This document shows, one piece after another, positions 41,190 through 51,701 of a stretch of DNA of 64,000 nt; the first letter of the stretch is position 1, and every line of letters begins with the position of its first letter. The stretch is taken from positions 1 to 64,000 of the forward strand of contig JBFWZQ010000015.1 of the NCBI GenBank assembly GCA_050185195.1, in the 5' to 3' direction. The stretch is from CADEFQ01 sp050185195. GTDB lineage: Bacteria; Pseudomonadota; Gammaproteobacteria; Steroidobacterales; Steroidobacteraceae. The notes below the pieces were generated by a model. The model had not been told where the DNA came from. It did no database searches and saw only the letters and a program-made list of their open reading frames with translations. The translations under genes were made by a program, and so were the position numbers.

Positions 41190-43424
41190 ATGGTTCTTCG
41201 CGGCTCATTCACATTTGCGGTTCTCGCACTGGGCTTGGTCTCAGGCGACGTTCTCGGCCAGACGCCCGGCGCCGGCGAAACTGCCGAAATCGAGGAAGTC
41301 ATCGTGTCGGCGCGCAAGCGCGATGAGCGGCTGCAAGACGTCCCGCTGACGATCACGGCCGTAACGTCTGCAACCATTGTCGCCGGTGGCATCACCAATG
41401 TTGCGCAGCTGTCCAACATCACGCCCGGCTTCCACTACGAGAAGGACGGCACCCGACAGATGAGCCAGCCGCGCATCCGCGGCATGGAGATCAATACGGC
41501 GAACCCGACAAGGCAGAACGCGTCGTTCTTCATTGACGGCGTGTACATGCCGGGTTCCGTGCAGTCACTCGACTTCGGCGAATTCGAGCGCATCGAGGTG
41601 ATCAAGGGTCCGCAGAGTGCGCTGTTCGGCCGGCAGACCTTCGGTGGCGCGGTCAACTTCATCTCGAAGGCGCCACGAAACGAACTCCAGGCAGACGTCT
41701 CGGCCACCCTGGGTTCAAACAACTTGCGCGAGTACAGCGGCAGCGTCTCCGGCGGCCTGGTGGATGACAAGCTGTTCGCGCGCCTGCACCTGCGCAGCTA
41801 TGACTACTCCGGCAAGTTCCGCAATTCCATCGACGGCAAGCGTCTTGGGCAGGAAGAGTCGCTGTCGGGTTCGGCCCTGGTTACCTGGATGCCAGTCGAG
41901 GCGCTGCGCTTCGACTTGCGGTACACGCGCCAGGAAGATGACGATGGCACGGCGCCGTTGCTGATGGTCGGCGCCTCCAGCCTCAACTGCGGGCCTTTCT
42001 TTCCGGGCGGCCTGCGCTTCTACTGTGGCGCCATCCCGACCACCGGCCAGCCAGCCCTCAATACCGTCGTCGGGCCAAACGCGCTGGGCATTGACGAGTT
42101 CGGCTTCGATCGAACTGCAGAGATGCTGTCGCTCAAGGCGAGCTATGCCATCGGCAGCCACGAGGTATCGTTCACCGCGGCGAAGTATGAAGAGGAGAAC
42201 TCGGCAGTCAACGATCTCGACTTCACCGGCGTCCCGTTTGCCGCGACCGCAACTCTGCAGGACTTCGACGACAGCTCGTTTGAGCTGAGACTGGCTTCGG
42301 ATGGCAGTGAACGGCTGAACTATGTCACCGGCGTCTATCGGTACAAGGGCCGCTTCGATGAGCGCGTGTTCGGGCGTGCCGCCAATCTCAGCGACATACC
42401 TGCGACACTGTCGCCCGATCGTGCCGAGTCCGAGAATATCGCCGCCTTTGCATCGGTCAGCTACGCCTTTACCAACCGCCTGAAGGGCAGCCTCGAGCTT
42501 CGCTATCAGGAGGACGAAGTCACCAATATCGGGGGGCAGGGCGCGTCGCGCCGCCTGCTGTCGGCGAAGACCGATGCGTGGCTGCCGCGCGCAATCGTGG
42601 ACTTCAAGCTGACCGAGGACGCGATGATCTACGGCGTCTACTCAGAGGGCAACAAGCCGCGGCAGTTCAACGCGAATATCGCCGGGCTGCCGCAGGCGCA
42701 GCGCGACTATATCGCGGCGACCTACGGCGTCGGCATTGCACTCGATGAAGAACAGCTGAAGAACTATGAGATCGGCCTGAAGTCGTCCTGGTTCGAGCGT
42801 CGCGCCACGCTCAACCTCGCTGCGTTCCTGATGAAATGGGAGGATCAGGTTACCCGCCGGCAGGTGTTCCCGTCCGCCAATAGCGCGACGCAGATCAACG
42901 TGGTCGACAATGCGGGTTCGACCGAGATCAAGGGCCTGGAGCTGGAAAGCCACTTTGCAGTCACGCGCGCGCTGAATCTCGACGCGACGTTTGCCTATGT
43001 CAAGGCGGAGTACACGAACTTCAATTCGGCCAACATCCAACAGGTGTTCGGCAATCCGCAGGCGGCTGGCAACGAGGCGGCGCGCTTTCCGAAGATCCAG
43101 GGATCGTTTGCCGCCAGCTACACCTTCGACCTGCCATCCGACTGGAGTGCCACTCTGCGCCTGGACGAATCCTACATGGGCAAGCGCTGGAGCGACGAGG
43201 TGAACCTGGCGTATGCCGAGGGCTATTGGCGCACCAACCTGCGCGGGACGCTGAGCCGGGGACCGTTTGCCGGCGTCGTGTATGTCGAGAATCTCACGGA
43301 CGATGACGGCTTGCTGATGGTTACCCGCTTCCGGGATGTCACCGTACCCGGCAACAACTTCAGCTTCCCGTACCTGCGCTCGGAAGGGCGCAAGTGGGGT
43401 GTCACGCTGCGCTACACGTTCTGA
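41190..43424 (+). CDS. TonB-dependent outer membrane receptor
   Basis: 744 residues. Signal peptide MVLRGSFTFAVLALGLVSG, TonB-box-like EEVIVSARKRDE, plug domain with IRGMEINTANP, SLDFGEFERIEVIKGPQSAL and FGGAVNFISK, and a beta barrel ending in an aromatic residue (VTLRYTF). This subgroup of receptors imports small hydrophobic or aromatic organics as well as siderophores. Placed inside the flavoenzyme operon, it most likely brings the pathway substrate into the periplasm, where three Tat-exported flavoenzymes wait. The substrate cannot be read from the sequence. Confidence 0.93.
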   Translation: MVLRGSFTFAVLALGLVSGDVLGQTPGAGETAEIEEVIVSARKRDERLQDVPLTITAVTSATIVAGGITNVAQLSNITPGFHYEKDGTRQMSQPRIRGMEINTANPTRQNASFFIDGVYMPGSVQSLDFGEFERIEVIKGPQSALFGRQTFGGAVNFISKAPRNELQADVSATLGSNNLREYSGSVSGGLVDDKLFARLHLRSYDYSGKFRNSIDGKRLGQEESLSGSALVTWMPVEALRFDLRYTRQEDDDGTAPLLMVGASSLNCGPFFPGGLRFYCGAIPTTGQPALNTVVGPNALGIDEFGFDRTAEMLSLKASYAIGSHEVSFTAAKYEEENSAVNDLDFTGVPFAATATLQDFDDSSFELRLASDGSERLNYVTGVYRYKGRFDERVFGRAANLSDIPATLSPDRAESENIAAFASVSYAFTNRLKGSLELRYQEDEVTNIGGQGASRRLLSAKTDAWLPRAIVDFKLTEDAMIYGVYSEGNKPRQFNANIAGLPQAQRDYIAATYGVGIALDEEQLKNYEIGLKSSWFERRATLNLAAFLMKWEDQVTRRQVFPSANSATQINVVDNAGSTEIKGLELESHFAVTRALNLDATFAYVKAEYTNFNSANIQQVFGNPQAAGNEAARFPKIQGSFAASYTFDLPSDWSATLRLDESYMGKRWSDEVNLAYAEGYWRTNLRGTLSRGPFAGVVYVENLTDDDGLLMVTRFRDVTVPGNNFSFPYLRSEGRKWGVTLRYTF

Positions 43425-43434
43425 GGGCAAATAG

Positions 43435-44871
43435 ATGGAGCGGCGCCGTTTCATCGCATCGGCAGGGTTGCTGCTGTCCGGCGGCAACCGTGTCCTGACC
43501 GCTCGTGCCGGTACGCCGGCGCGCAGCGGAGGGGGCTACGACGCGGATGTGCTGGTAATCGGCGCCGGCCTGTCTGGATTGAATGCCGCCATGCTGCTCG
43601 AGGAGCAAGGCTTAAAGGTTCTCGTGGTAGAGGGTCGCGATCGGGTGGGCGGCCGGATGTTCACGCTTGATCACCTGCCGGGCAGGCCCGAAGGTGGGGG
43701 AAGCCTGCTCGGGCCGCGCTATGCACGTGCACTCGACCTGGCCGATCGCCTCAAGGTGGCCTTGGCACCGGCGCGGCCGCGGACGGAGCCGGTGGCCGGC
43801 GAGGTTGCCCTGAACATCCGCGGACAGACGATTCCCGTGAAGGACTGGGAGTCCTCGAAGCTGAATCCGTTTCCCGGGCAATTGAGGTCCAAGACACCCT
43901 GGGACGTCTACTTTGGGGAATTGCTGAAGCTCAATCCGTTCGAGAACCTGGGCGATTGGCGCGCTTCGCGCTTCGCGCCCCATGATCGGCCGGTGCAGGA
44001 CATCCTGGCGGAACGGGGCTACAGTGAAGAGGCGCTGCGGATCCTGCAGTCGAATTCGAGCTACGGGAACAACTTCTTCACCCTGAGCGGCCTGCATCTC
44101 TACCACTATTTCACGTGGCAGCGGCTGCAAGCCGTGGCCGGCCCGAGAGTCAATTGCGCTGACGGCAATCAACGCCTGCCGGAGGCGATGGCACGCTCGC
44201 TCCGCGGCGGAGTCCGGCTTGCCGCGCGGGTGACCGGCATCCGCACCAGCAGCGACGGTGTCGAAGCCGTCTGCGAGGACGGTTCCCGTCATCGCGCGCG
44301 CCGGGGTCTCTGCACACTGCCTGCGCCGGTCCTGCGCGATCTCAAGGTCGATCCGCCATTGACCGGTGCAAAGGCAGATGCCGTCCTGAATCTCGGCTAT
44401 CACAAGACTTACCAGATTCATTTCGGATTCAAGCGGCGATTCTGGGAGGATGATGGCCTGCCTCCGTCACTTTGGACTGACGGCCCGGTTGGCCGCTTCA
44501 ATGCACTGAAGGACATCGACGGCAAGGAAATCGTCTGCTTTCTCGCATATGCAAATGGCCACAATGCCGCGCGGCTGGACAAGATGAGCTTTGAGGATGC
44601 CACTGCGTTCGTACTGCGCGAGCTCGTGGCGATGAGGCCGTCGCTCAAGGGAGTCCTGCAGCCACTGCGAGCCTGGTCGATGCAGAACGACCGGTTCTCG
44701 GGCGGCTCATATGCGACGTGGGCGCCGGGCCAGGTGCCACGATTCAACGAGGCCCTGATTGCACCGTGGGGCAACTGGCACTTCGCCGGCGAGCATACGG
44801 CGCTGATGGCGCGCGGTTTCGAGGGGGCGCTGGAATCGGGTGAGCGGGCCGCGGTTGAAATTCTCTCGTGA
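43435..44871 (+). CDS. Flavin amine-oxidase-like protein 3, Tat-exported
   Basis: 478 residues with a twin-arginine leader ERRRFIASAGLLLSGG. Rossmann motif VIGAGLSGLNAAMLLEEQG (about 41-59), EGRDRVGGRMFT, and C-terminal HFAGEHTALMARGFEGALE with SGERAA. Shares WEDDGLPPSLWTDGPVGRFN with the other two, so all three arose by duplication. It follows the receptor gene by 10 bases and ends the operon. The three paralogs differ enough to suggest sequential or alternative substrates. Confidence 0.88.
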   Translation: MERRRFIASAGLLLSGGNRVLTARAGTPARSGGGYDADVLVIGAGLSGLNAAMLLEEQGLKVLVVEGRDRVGGRMFTLDHLPGRPEGGGSLLGPRYARALDLADRLKVALAPARPRTEPVAGEVALNIRGQTIPVKDWESSKLNPFPGQLRSKTPWDVYFGELLKLNPFENLGDWRASRFAPHDRPVQDILAERGYSEEALRILQSNSSYGNNFFTLSGLHLYHYFTWQRLQAVAGPRVNCADGNQRLPEAMARSLRGGVRLAARVTGIRTSSDGVEAVCEDGSRHRARRGLCTLPAPVLRDLKVDPPLTGAKADAVLNLGYHKTYQIHFGFKRRFWEDDGLPPSLWTDGPVGRFNALKDIDGKEIVCFLAYANGHNAARLDKMSFEDATAFVLRELVAMRPSLKGVLQPLRAWSMQNDRFSGGSYATWAPGQVPRFNEALIAPWGNWHFAGEHTALMARGFEGALESGERAAVEILS

Positions 44872-44918
44872 GATCCAGTGGCGATCTGTTGCTGCTGCAA
44901 GGGTTGCTCATGCCCGGG

Positions 44919-45126
44919 TCATGAAATGGGGCTGTCAGGAATTCTGTGTGCGAGCCAGATCAGCTTGGTTGCCGCCTGATCGCTGGGATAATGCCCTTTG
45001 TTGCGTACCGCCTTGCGCACTTTGGGGGCAAAGGCGAAGAACGGGATGACCGTCTCCCGGTTTCGCCGCCAGCTCTGGGCGATCACCGGGTATTTGCGCC
45101 CCCAGATGCCTTGGTCGAACTGGAAT
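44919..45126 (-). pseudogene. Remnant of an IS256-family transposase
   Basis: The minus-strand translation FDQGIWGRKYPVIAQSWRRN, then ETVIPFFAFAPKVRK and GHYPSDQAATKLIWLA, corresponds to the C-terminal end of IS256/MULE-type transposases. The block between KVRK and the RNKGHYPSDQAA segment (normally containing TNAIESL) is deleted. Only the last tenth or so of the gene remains. No inverted repeats recognised. It marks the right border of the flavoenzyme cluster. Confidence 0.75.
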
Positions 45127-45184
45127 AACGCGGAACTCCCGGGGGCGGCCGGCGCTCCAATTCCGGCGACCCAGGGAGATGCGC

Positions 45185-46054
45185 ATGTACACGAGCCCCT
45201 CGCGTCCGCTGTCGATCGAGAAACTGCGCTCCACGACCTATCGGCCGGATGAAGGCTGGAGCGCCAACGACGCGCTCTATGGCCTCGCGACCCTCCTGCT
45301 GTGCGTGCTCTTCACGCAGAGTGTCTGGACGCTGGTGATCCGGCCGCACGCGGCGGCCGTCCTGCAGCAGGTCGTCGTCGTCACCAGCGCCGACAAGGTG
45401 CAACACGCCGTCCACCAGCTGCGCTCGATCTTCGTGATCCTGAAGGACTACGAGCAGCAGGCCTCCATCACCCTGACGCTCTGGTCGTTCCTGTTGCTGA
45501 TACGCCAGGGCCAGGCGGTGCGGCGCAGCCGCGAGCTGCTGGCGCGAGACTTCCTGCAACTGGACGACGACCGCGTGGTGCTGCCGGAAGACGCGCGACT
45601 CGTCTCCCGGCCGATCGACGCCCTGCCAGCGGGCGAGCGCGACCAGTTCCTGCCGCGCCTGCTGGGCATCGCGCTCAACCGCTTCGGCGCGACCCGCAGC
45701 GTGCAGGACGCCGCCGATTCGGTCCGCGACGAGTGCGAATTCGAGGTCTCGAGCTACGACGCGAAACTGTCGATGGTCCGGTTCACCGCGTGGGCCATCC
45801 CGGCGGTCGGCTTCGTCGGCACCGTGCGCGGCATCGGCGCCGCGCTCCAGGAAGCCCAGGGTGCGATGGGCGGCGACATCTCGGGTGTCACGCTGGGCCT
45901 CGGTGTCACCTTCAACTCGACGCTCACCGCGCTCGTCTGCTGCATCCTCGTGATGTTCTGCCTGCACCAGCTGCAACAGGCGCAGGACCGGATCGTGCTT
46001 GATTCCCGCACCTACGTGGAGCGCAGGCTGCTGCGGCGCATGCGCGTGATGTAG
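45185..46054 (+). CDS. MotA/TolQ/ExbB-family proton channel protein
   Basis: 289-residue membrane protein. A first membrane segment (YGLATLLLCVLFTQSVWTL) is followed by a long cytoplasmic region and the conserved C-terminal pair of helices with WAIPAVGFVGTVRGIGAALQ and VTLGLGVTFNSTLTALV, the ExbB/TolQ/MotA proton-channel signature. ATG at 45185 is favoured over 45179 because AGGGAG then lies at proper spacing. No ExbD/TolR partner gene is adjacent, so it may serve an unlinked partner or form a non-canonical complex. Confidence 0.82.
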   Translation: MYTSPSRPLSIEKLRSTTYRPDEGWSANDALYGLATLLLCVLFTQSVWTLVIRPHAAAVLQQVVVVTSADKVQHAVHQLRSIFVILKDYEQQASITLTLWSFLLLIRQGQAVRRSRELLARDFLQLDDDRVVLPEDARLVSRPIDALPAGERDQFLPRLLGIALNRFGATRSVQDAADSVRDECEFEVSSYDAKLSMVRFTAWAIPAVGFVGTVRGIGAALQEAQGAMGGDISGVTLGLGVTFNSTLTALVCCILVMFCLHQLQQAQDRIVLDSRTYVERRLLRRMRVM

Positions 46055-46147
46055 ACCACGCCGCCGGATCGAACGGGATGTCGGTTCGCCCAACCCCCGT
46101 TCGTCCTCGGGACCACACCACAGCAAAACGATCGAGGAGAAGCTGCG

Positions 46148-46576
46148 ATGCGCGTCATGGTGATCGTCAAGGCAACGAAGAATTCCGAGGCAGGCGCGAT
46201 GCCGAACGAACAGCTCCTCACCGACATGGGGAACTACAACGAGCAGCTCGTGAAGGCGGGCATCATGCTCGCGGGCGAGGGCCTGAAGCCGAGCTCGGCC
46301 GGCAAGCGCGTGCAGTTCTCCCTCGGCAAGCGAATCGTGATCGACGGACCGTTTGCCGAAACGAAGGAAGTGATCGCCGGCTACTGGCTGTGGCAGGTGA
46401 AGTCGATGGACGAGGCGCTCGAGTGGGTCAAGCGCTGCCCCGATCCGATGCCGGGCGAGGAGTCGGTGATCGAGATTCGCCCGCTCTTCGAAGCCGCCGA
46501 CTTCGGCGCGGAGTTCACGCCGGAACTGCGGGAACAGGAAGAACGCCTGCTCGCCGAGATCAAGCGCCGGTCGTAA
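46148..46576 (+). CDS. YciI/DGPF-domain family protein
   Basis: 142-residue protein of the YCII-related (DGPF) family: RVMVIVKATKNSEAGAMP at the start, VIDGPFAETKEVIAGYWLWQ containing the DGPF motif, and EWVKRCPDP. The fold is ferredoxin-like with a possible catalytic His/Asp in some members; such proteins often accompany ECF sigma factors and their role is unclear. AGGAG precedes the ATG. It overlaps the convergent acyltransferase gene by 17 bases. Confidence 0.9.
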   Translation: MRVMVIVKATKNSEAGAMPNEQLLTDMGNYNEQLVKAGIMLAGEGLKPSSAGKRVQFSLGKRIVIDGPFAETKEVIAGYWLWQVKSMDEALEWVKRCPDPMPGEESVIEIRPLFEAADFGAEFTPELREQEERLLAEIKRRS

Positions 46577-47300
46577 ACCGCGCGTCCTTGTCGCGACGGA
46601 GTGCCGCGATCGTGCCCTCGATCCACGCCTGCGCCTGCTCGTTCACCTCGCGCGGATCGCGGCCCGCCGGATCGATGGGCTGGCCGATGACGACCGTGAT
46701 GGTGCCGCGCTTCTTCAGCAGCCCGCGCCGCGGCCAGTAGTAGCCGGCGTCGTGCGCGATCGGTACGACGAGGCAGCCGGCCTCGCGCGCGAGCAGTGCG
46801 CCGCTCACGCCGTACTTGCGCGTCTCGCCGGCCGCCATGCGCGTGCCTTCTGGAAACACCATCACCCAGATGCCATCCGCGATGCGATGCTTGCCCTGTT
46901 CGACCACCTGCTTGACCGCCGAGTGCCCGCTGCCGCGATCGATCGCGATCGAGTGCATCTGCCGGATGCCCCAGCCGACGAACGGGATCCACAGCAGTTC
47001 GCGCTTCAGGACCCAGACCTGCGGCGGGCACACGGTCACCATCGCGAAGGTCTCCCAGGACGACGAATGCTTCCACAGCGCGACGTGGCCGCCGGGAGGC
47101 AGGTTCTCGCGCCCTTCGATGCGGTAGTCGAGCCGGCAGAGGACCCTCAGCCCGCCGAGGATCACGTTCGCCCAGAAGCGCGCGAGCGCATTGCGCGTGC
47201 GCAGTGGCACGAAGAGGCTCGCGATGTTGAAGAAGACCGCGAACAGCAGCACCCAGGCGAACAGGAAGGTCGTGTAGGCGAACGAGGCGATCCACTGCAT
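46560..47300 (-). CDS. 1-acyl-sn-glycerol-3-phosphate acyltransferase-like protein (PlsC family)
   Basis: 246 residues. An N-terminal membrane helix (FAYTTFLFAWVLLFAVFF) precedes the PlsC domain. The acyltransferase block I reads KHSSSWETF, with Glu where the usual H(X4)D has Asp; block III FPEGTRM is intact, as are GWGIRQMHSIAIDRG and VVPIAHDAG. It would transfer an acyl chain to lysophosphatidate or a related acceptor at the inner membrane. The HX4E variant occurs in some subgroups, so activity is likely but specificity uncertain. Confidence 0.85.
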   Translation of the reverse strand: MQWIASFAYTTFLFAWVLLFAVFFNIASLFVPLRTRNALARFWANVILGGLRVLCRLDYRIEGRENLPPGGHVALWKHSSSWETFAMVTVCPPQVWVLKRELLWIPFVGWGIRQMHSIAIDRGSGHSAVKQVVEQGKHRIADGIWVMVFPEGTRMAAGETRKYGVSGALLAREAGCLVVPIAHDAGYYWPRRGLLKKRGTITVVIGQPIDPAGRDPREVNEQAQAWIEGTIAALRRDKDARFTTGA

Positions 47301-47341
47301 GGTGGCGCGCAGTGTAACCGGGGGCCGTGCGCCCGGTGGGA

Positions 47342-48467
<1,126 letters not shown>

Positions 48468-48469
<2 letters not shown>

Positions 48470-49172
48470 GATCGAACTCTATTACTGGCCGACGCCCAAT
48501 GGGCACAAGATCACGCTGTTCCTCGAGGAAACCGGGCTCGAGTACCGCATCGTGCCCGTGGACATCGGCGCGGGCGACCAGTTCAAGCCCGAATTCCTTG
48601 CGTTCTCGCCGAACAACCGGATGCCCGCGATCATCGATCGTGCGCCCGCGGGCGGCGGCGAGCCGATCGGCGTGTTCGAATCGGGGGCCATCCTCGTCTA
48701 CCTGGCCGAAAAGACCGGGCGTTTCCTGCCCGCCGATGCGCGCGGCCGCAAAGCCGTGCTCGAGTGGCTCTTCTGGCAGATGGGCGGCCTCGGCCCGATG
48801 TCGGGCCAGGCTGGCCACTTCCTTAACTACGCACCGGAGCCCATTCCCTACGCGCAGCTGCGCTATGGCAGCGAGGTCAAGCGACTCTATGGCGTGCTCG
48901 ATCGCCAACTCGCCAGACACGCCTTCATCGCGGGAGCGGACTACTCGATCGCCGACATGGCCTGCTTTCCATGGGTGCGGTCCTGGGAGCGATTGCAGCA
49001 GGATCTCGCCGCGTTCCCGTCGGTTTCACGCTGGCTCGGTGAGATCGAATCCCGGCCGGCGACACAGCGCGCCCTCAAGCTCGGCGAGCGCTATTCGCGC
49101 GACCGGCCCATGACCGACGAGGAGAAGCGGGTACTCTTCGGCCAGACGGCGACGCCCACGCGCAAGCCCTGA
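48468..49172 (+). CDS. Glutathione S-transferase family protein (YfcG/YghU-like)
   Basis: 234 residues: thioredoxin-like N-terminal domain beginning IELYYWPTPNGHKITLFLEE, with FESGAILVYLAEKTGRFLP for glutathione binding, and an all-helical C-terminal domain (DYSIADMACFPWV). The TPNGxKI motif is typical of the Nu-class disulphide reductases YfcG/YghU. Cytoplasmic. Its start codon overlaps that of the divergent threonine-synthase-like gene. Confidence 0.9.
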
Positions 49173-49237
49173 TTACGGCGACTTGCCGTCGATTTCCAGT
49201 TGCGCATCGTCTTGCCCGGGGGCATAGACTCTTCTGC

Positions 49238-49663
49238 ATGGGTCTCGTAACCGCGCCGTTCGAATTGAGCAATCCGCGCGATGCAACGCTCCCCATCCTG
49301 CGCGTGGATGCGCTGGTGGACACCGGTGCGATGACGTTGTGCCTGCCGGCCTCGATCGCCGAAGCCCTGCAGCTCGAGGAGCTCGAGCGCCGCGAGGTCA
49401 CCCTCGCCGACGGTGGGCGACACCTCGTGCCGTACGTTGGGCCGGTGAAAGTCGGCTTCGGGCGGCGCGGCTGTTTCACGGGCGCTTTCGTCCTCGGGCA
49501 ACGCGTACTCGTTGGGGCGATCCCGCTCGAAGACATGGATCTTGTCATCAATCCAGCGACGCGGAAGGTATCGGTCAATCCCGCGAGCCCCGACATCCCG
49601 TCGGCGATCGTGATGGGCGCCGCGCTCAGCCCGGCAGCTTCGAGAGATCCGCCACCCCGCTGA
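49238..49663 (+). CDS. Clan AA (retropepsin-like) aspartic protease
   Basis: 141 residues with a single LVDTGAMTLCLP catalytic motif (Asp in DTGA at about residue 28), as in homodimeric bacterial retropepsin-like proteases. GAIPLEDMDLVINPATRKV near the end is the family closing motif. No signal peptide. It overlaps the 3' end of glyS by 38 bases on the opposite strand. Substrate unknown. Confidence 0.78.
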   Translation: MGLVTAPFELSNPRDATLPILRVDALVDTGAMTLCLPASIAEALQLEELERREVTLADGGRHLVPYVGPVKVGFGRRGCFTGAFVLGQRVLVGAIPLEDMDLVINPATRKVSVNPASPDIPSAIVMGAALSPAASRDPPPR

Positions 49664-51701
49664 AGAGCGCGCGCAGTTCGGCGAGCAGCGAGAGACGGTT
49701 GCGACGCAGCGCCTCGTCCGGGTCGTTGACCATCACGCCATCGAAGAACGCATCGACGTCGCCGCGCAGGCCCGCCAGCGCGGTGAGCGCGCCCACGTAG
49801 TCCCGCTTCGCGATCGCCGCCTGCACGCCGTCGCGCAGTTTCGCGAGCGCGCCGTGGAGTTGCCGTTCCGCCGGCTCGCGCAGCGTCGCGGCCGCGACCG
49901 CGGCAGGCGTGAAACCCTCGGCCTTCTTCAGGATGTTCGCGATGCGCTTGTTCGCCGCCGCGAGGCTCGCGGCCTCGGGCAACGCGAGGAAACCCGCGAG
50001 CGCACCGAGGCGGGCGTCGAAGTCGAGCGGCGAACGCGGCGCCGTGGCGAGTACGGCGTCGATCATCTCGGTCGTGTACGACCCGCCCGGTTGCTCGAGG
50101 TAGTAGGCGCGCAACCGCTCCGAGATGTAACCGTAGACGTCGTCAGCCGCCGTGGCGCTCTTCACCGGCTGCAGCGCGACCGCCGCGTCGGCGAGCGCAC
50201 GCAGGTCGAGATCGATGCGCTTCTCGATGAGGATGCGCAGCACGCCGATCGCCGCGCGACGCAGGCCGAAGGGGTCCTTGGTGCCGGTCGGCTTCTGGCC
50301 GATCGCGAATATGCCGGCGAGGGTATCGAGGCGATCGGCCAGCGCGACGGCCGTGCCGGACGCAGACTCCGGCAACGCATCGCCCGCGCCGCGCGGGAGA
50401 TAGTGCTCGCGGATCGCCTGGGCGACGGGGGCGGGCTCGCCGTCCGCCGCGGCGTAGTACGCGCCCATGATCCCCTGCAGTTCGGGGAATTCGCCGACCA
50501 GTGCGGTCAGCAGGTCGCACTTGGCGAGCGCGGCCGACCGATTCGCCTGCAAGACATTCCAAGCCAGCTGTGTGCAGATTGTCTCTGTGAGAGACCCAAT
50601 GCGCTTCACCTTGGCGCCCAGCGACCCGAGTTTCGCCTGGAAGGTCACGGCGTCGAGGGCCGGGAGGCGGGCCGCCAGCGGCTCGCGTCGATCCTGCTGC
50701 CAGAAGAAGGCTGCGTCCGACAGGCGCGGCCGCACGACCCGCTCGTTGCCCGCGCGCACGGCATCGGGCTCGCGGCTGTCGATGTTGCTGATCGTGATGA
50801 AGGCGGTCAGCAACTGGCCCTGCGCATCCTCGACCGCGAAATATCGTTGGTGGTCCTGCAGCGTCGAGATCAGCACCTCGCGCGGCAGCTCGAGGAAGCG
50901 CGCCTCGAAGCGGCCCGCCACCGGCACCGGCCATTCGACGAGCGCGGTGACTTCGTCGAGCAGCGCCTCGCTCATGATCGCGCGGCCGCCGATTTCCTTC
51001 GCCTTTGCCTCGACGGCGGCGCGGATCCGTTCGCGGCGCACCGCGAAGCTCGCTACCACCTTGCCATGGGTGGCGAGCACATCCGCATAGTCACCGGGTG
51101 CGGTGAGTTCGATCGGCGCCGGCGCGTGGAAGCGGTGGCCGCGCGTGGTGTTGCCCGCTGGCACGCCGAGCAGGTTGGCGGGCAGGCACTCCGCGCCGAA
51201 ACGCAGCACGATCCAGTGCACCGGCCGCACGAACTGGGCCTCGCCCGCGCCCCAGCGCATGCGCTTCGGGACTGGCAGCCGATCGAGCGAGGCCTGCACG
51301 ATGCCGGGCAGCAGCCCCGCGGTGTCGGCACCCGCCTTGCGTCCTGCATAGAACAGGAACTCGCCCTTGCCTTCCTGCACGCGCGTCAGTTCGGCGAGTG
51401 TCACGCCACAACTGTCGGCAAACGCGCTGGCGGCACGCGTCGGCTGGCCCGCGGCGTCGAATGCCGTGCCCACCGGCGGCCCGCGCCGCTTGATCTCCTG
51501 CTCGGGCTGGCGCGACGCCAGGGCGCGCACCAGCACCGCGAGCCGCCGGGGTGTCGCGAAACCCTCGACCGCACCGTGCGCGAGGCCTGCTGCGGCGAGG
51601 CCGGTCGTGACCCCGTCGCGGAATGCCGCTTCGAAGTCAGGCAGCGCTTTCGGCGGCAGTTCCTCGGTGCCGATCTCGACGAGGAAATCGCGCGTGCTCA
51701 T
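49626..51701 (-). CDS. glyS: Glycine--tRNA ligase beta subunit
   Basis: 691 residues. DFLVEIGTEELPPKALPDFE at the start, GYSTPRRL-like EGFATPRRLAVLV, and the C-terminal anticodon-binding region with FFDGVMVNDPD are the hallmarks of the bacterial alpha2beta2 glycyl-tRNA synthetase. It provides tRNA recognition. The ATG overlaps the glyQ stop (ATGA), consistent with stoichiometric translation. Confidence 0.97.
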   Translation of the reverse strand: MSTRDFLVEIGTEELPPKALPDFEAAFRDGVTTGLAAAGLAHGAVEGFATPRRLAVLVRALASRQPEQEIKRRGPPVGTAFDAAGQPTRAASAFADSCGVTLAELTRVQEGKGEFLFYAGRKAGADTAGLLPGIVQASLDRLPVPKRMRWGAGEAQFVRPVHWIVLRFGAECLPANLLGVPAGNTTRGHRFHAPAPIELTAPGDYADVLATHGKVVASFAVRRERIRAAVEAKAKEIGGRAIMSEALLDEVTALVEWPVPVAGRFEARFLELPREVLISTLQDHQRYFAVEDAQGQLLTAFITISNIDSREPDAVRAGNERVVRPRLSDAAFFWQQDRREPLAARLPALDAVTFQAKLGSLGAKVKRIGSLTETICTQLAWNVLQANRSAALAKCDLLTALVGEFPELQGIMGAYYAAADGEPAPVAQAIREHYLPRGAGDALPESASGTAVALADRLDTLAGIFAIGQKPTGTKDPFGLRRAAIGVLRILIEKRIDLDLRALADAAVALQPVKSATAADDVYGYISERLRAYYLEQPGGSYTTEMIDAVLATAPRSPLDFDARLGALAGFLALPEAASLAAANKRIANILKKAEGFTPAAVAAATLREPAERQLHGALAKLRDGVQAAIAKRDYVGALTALAGLRGDVDAFFDGVMVNDPDEALRRNRLSLLAELRALFSGVADLSKLPG

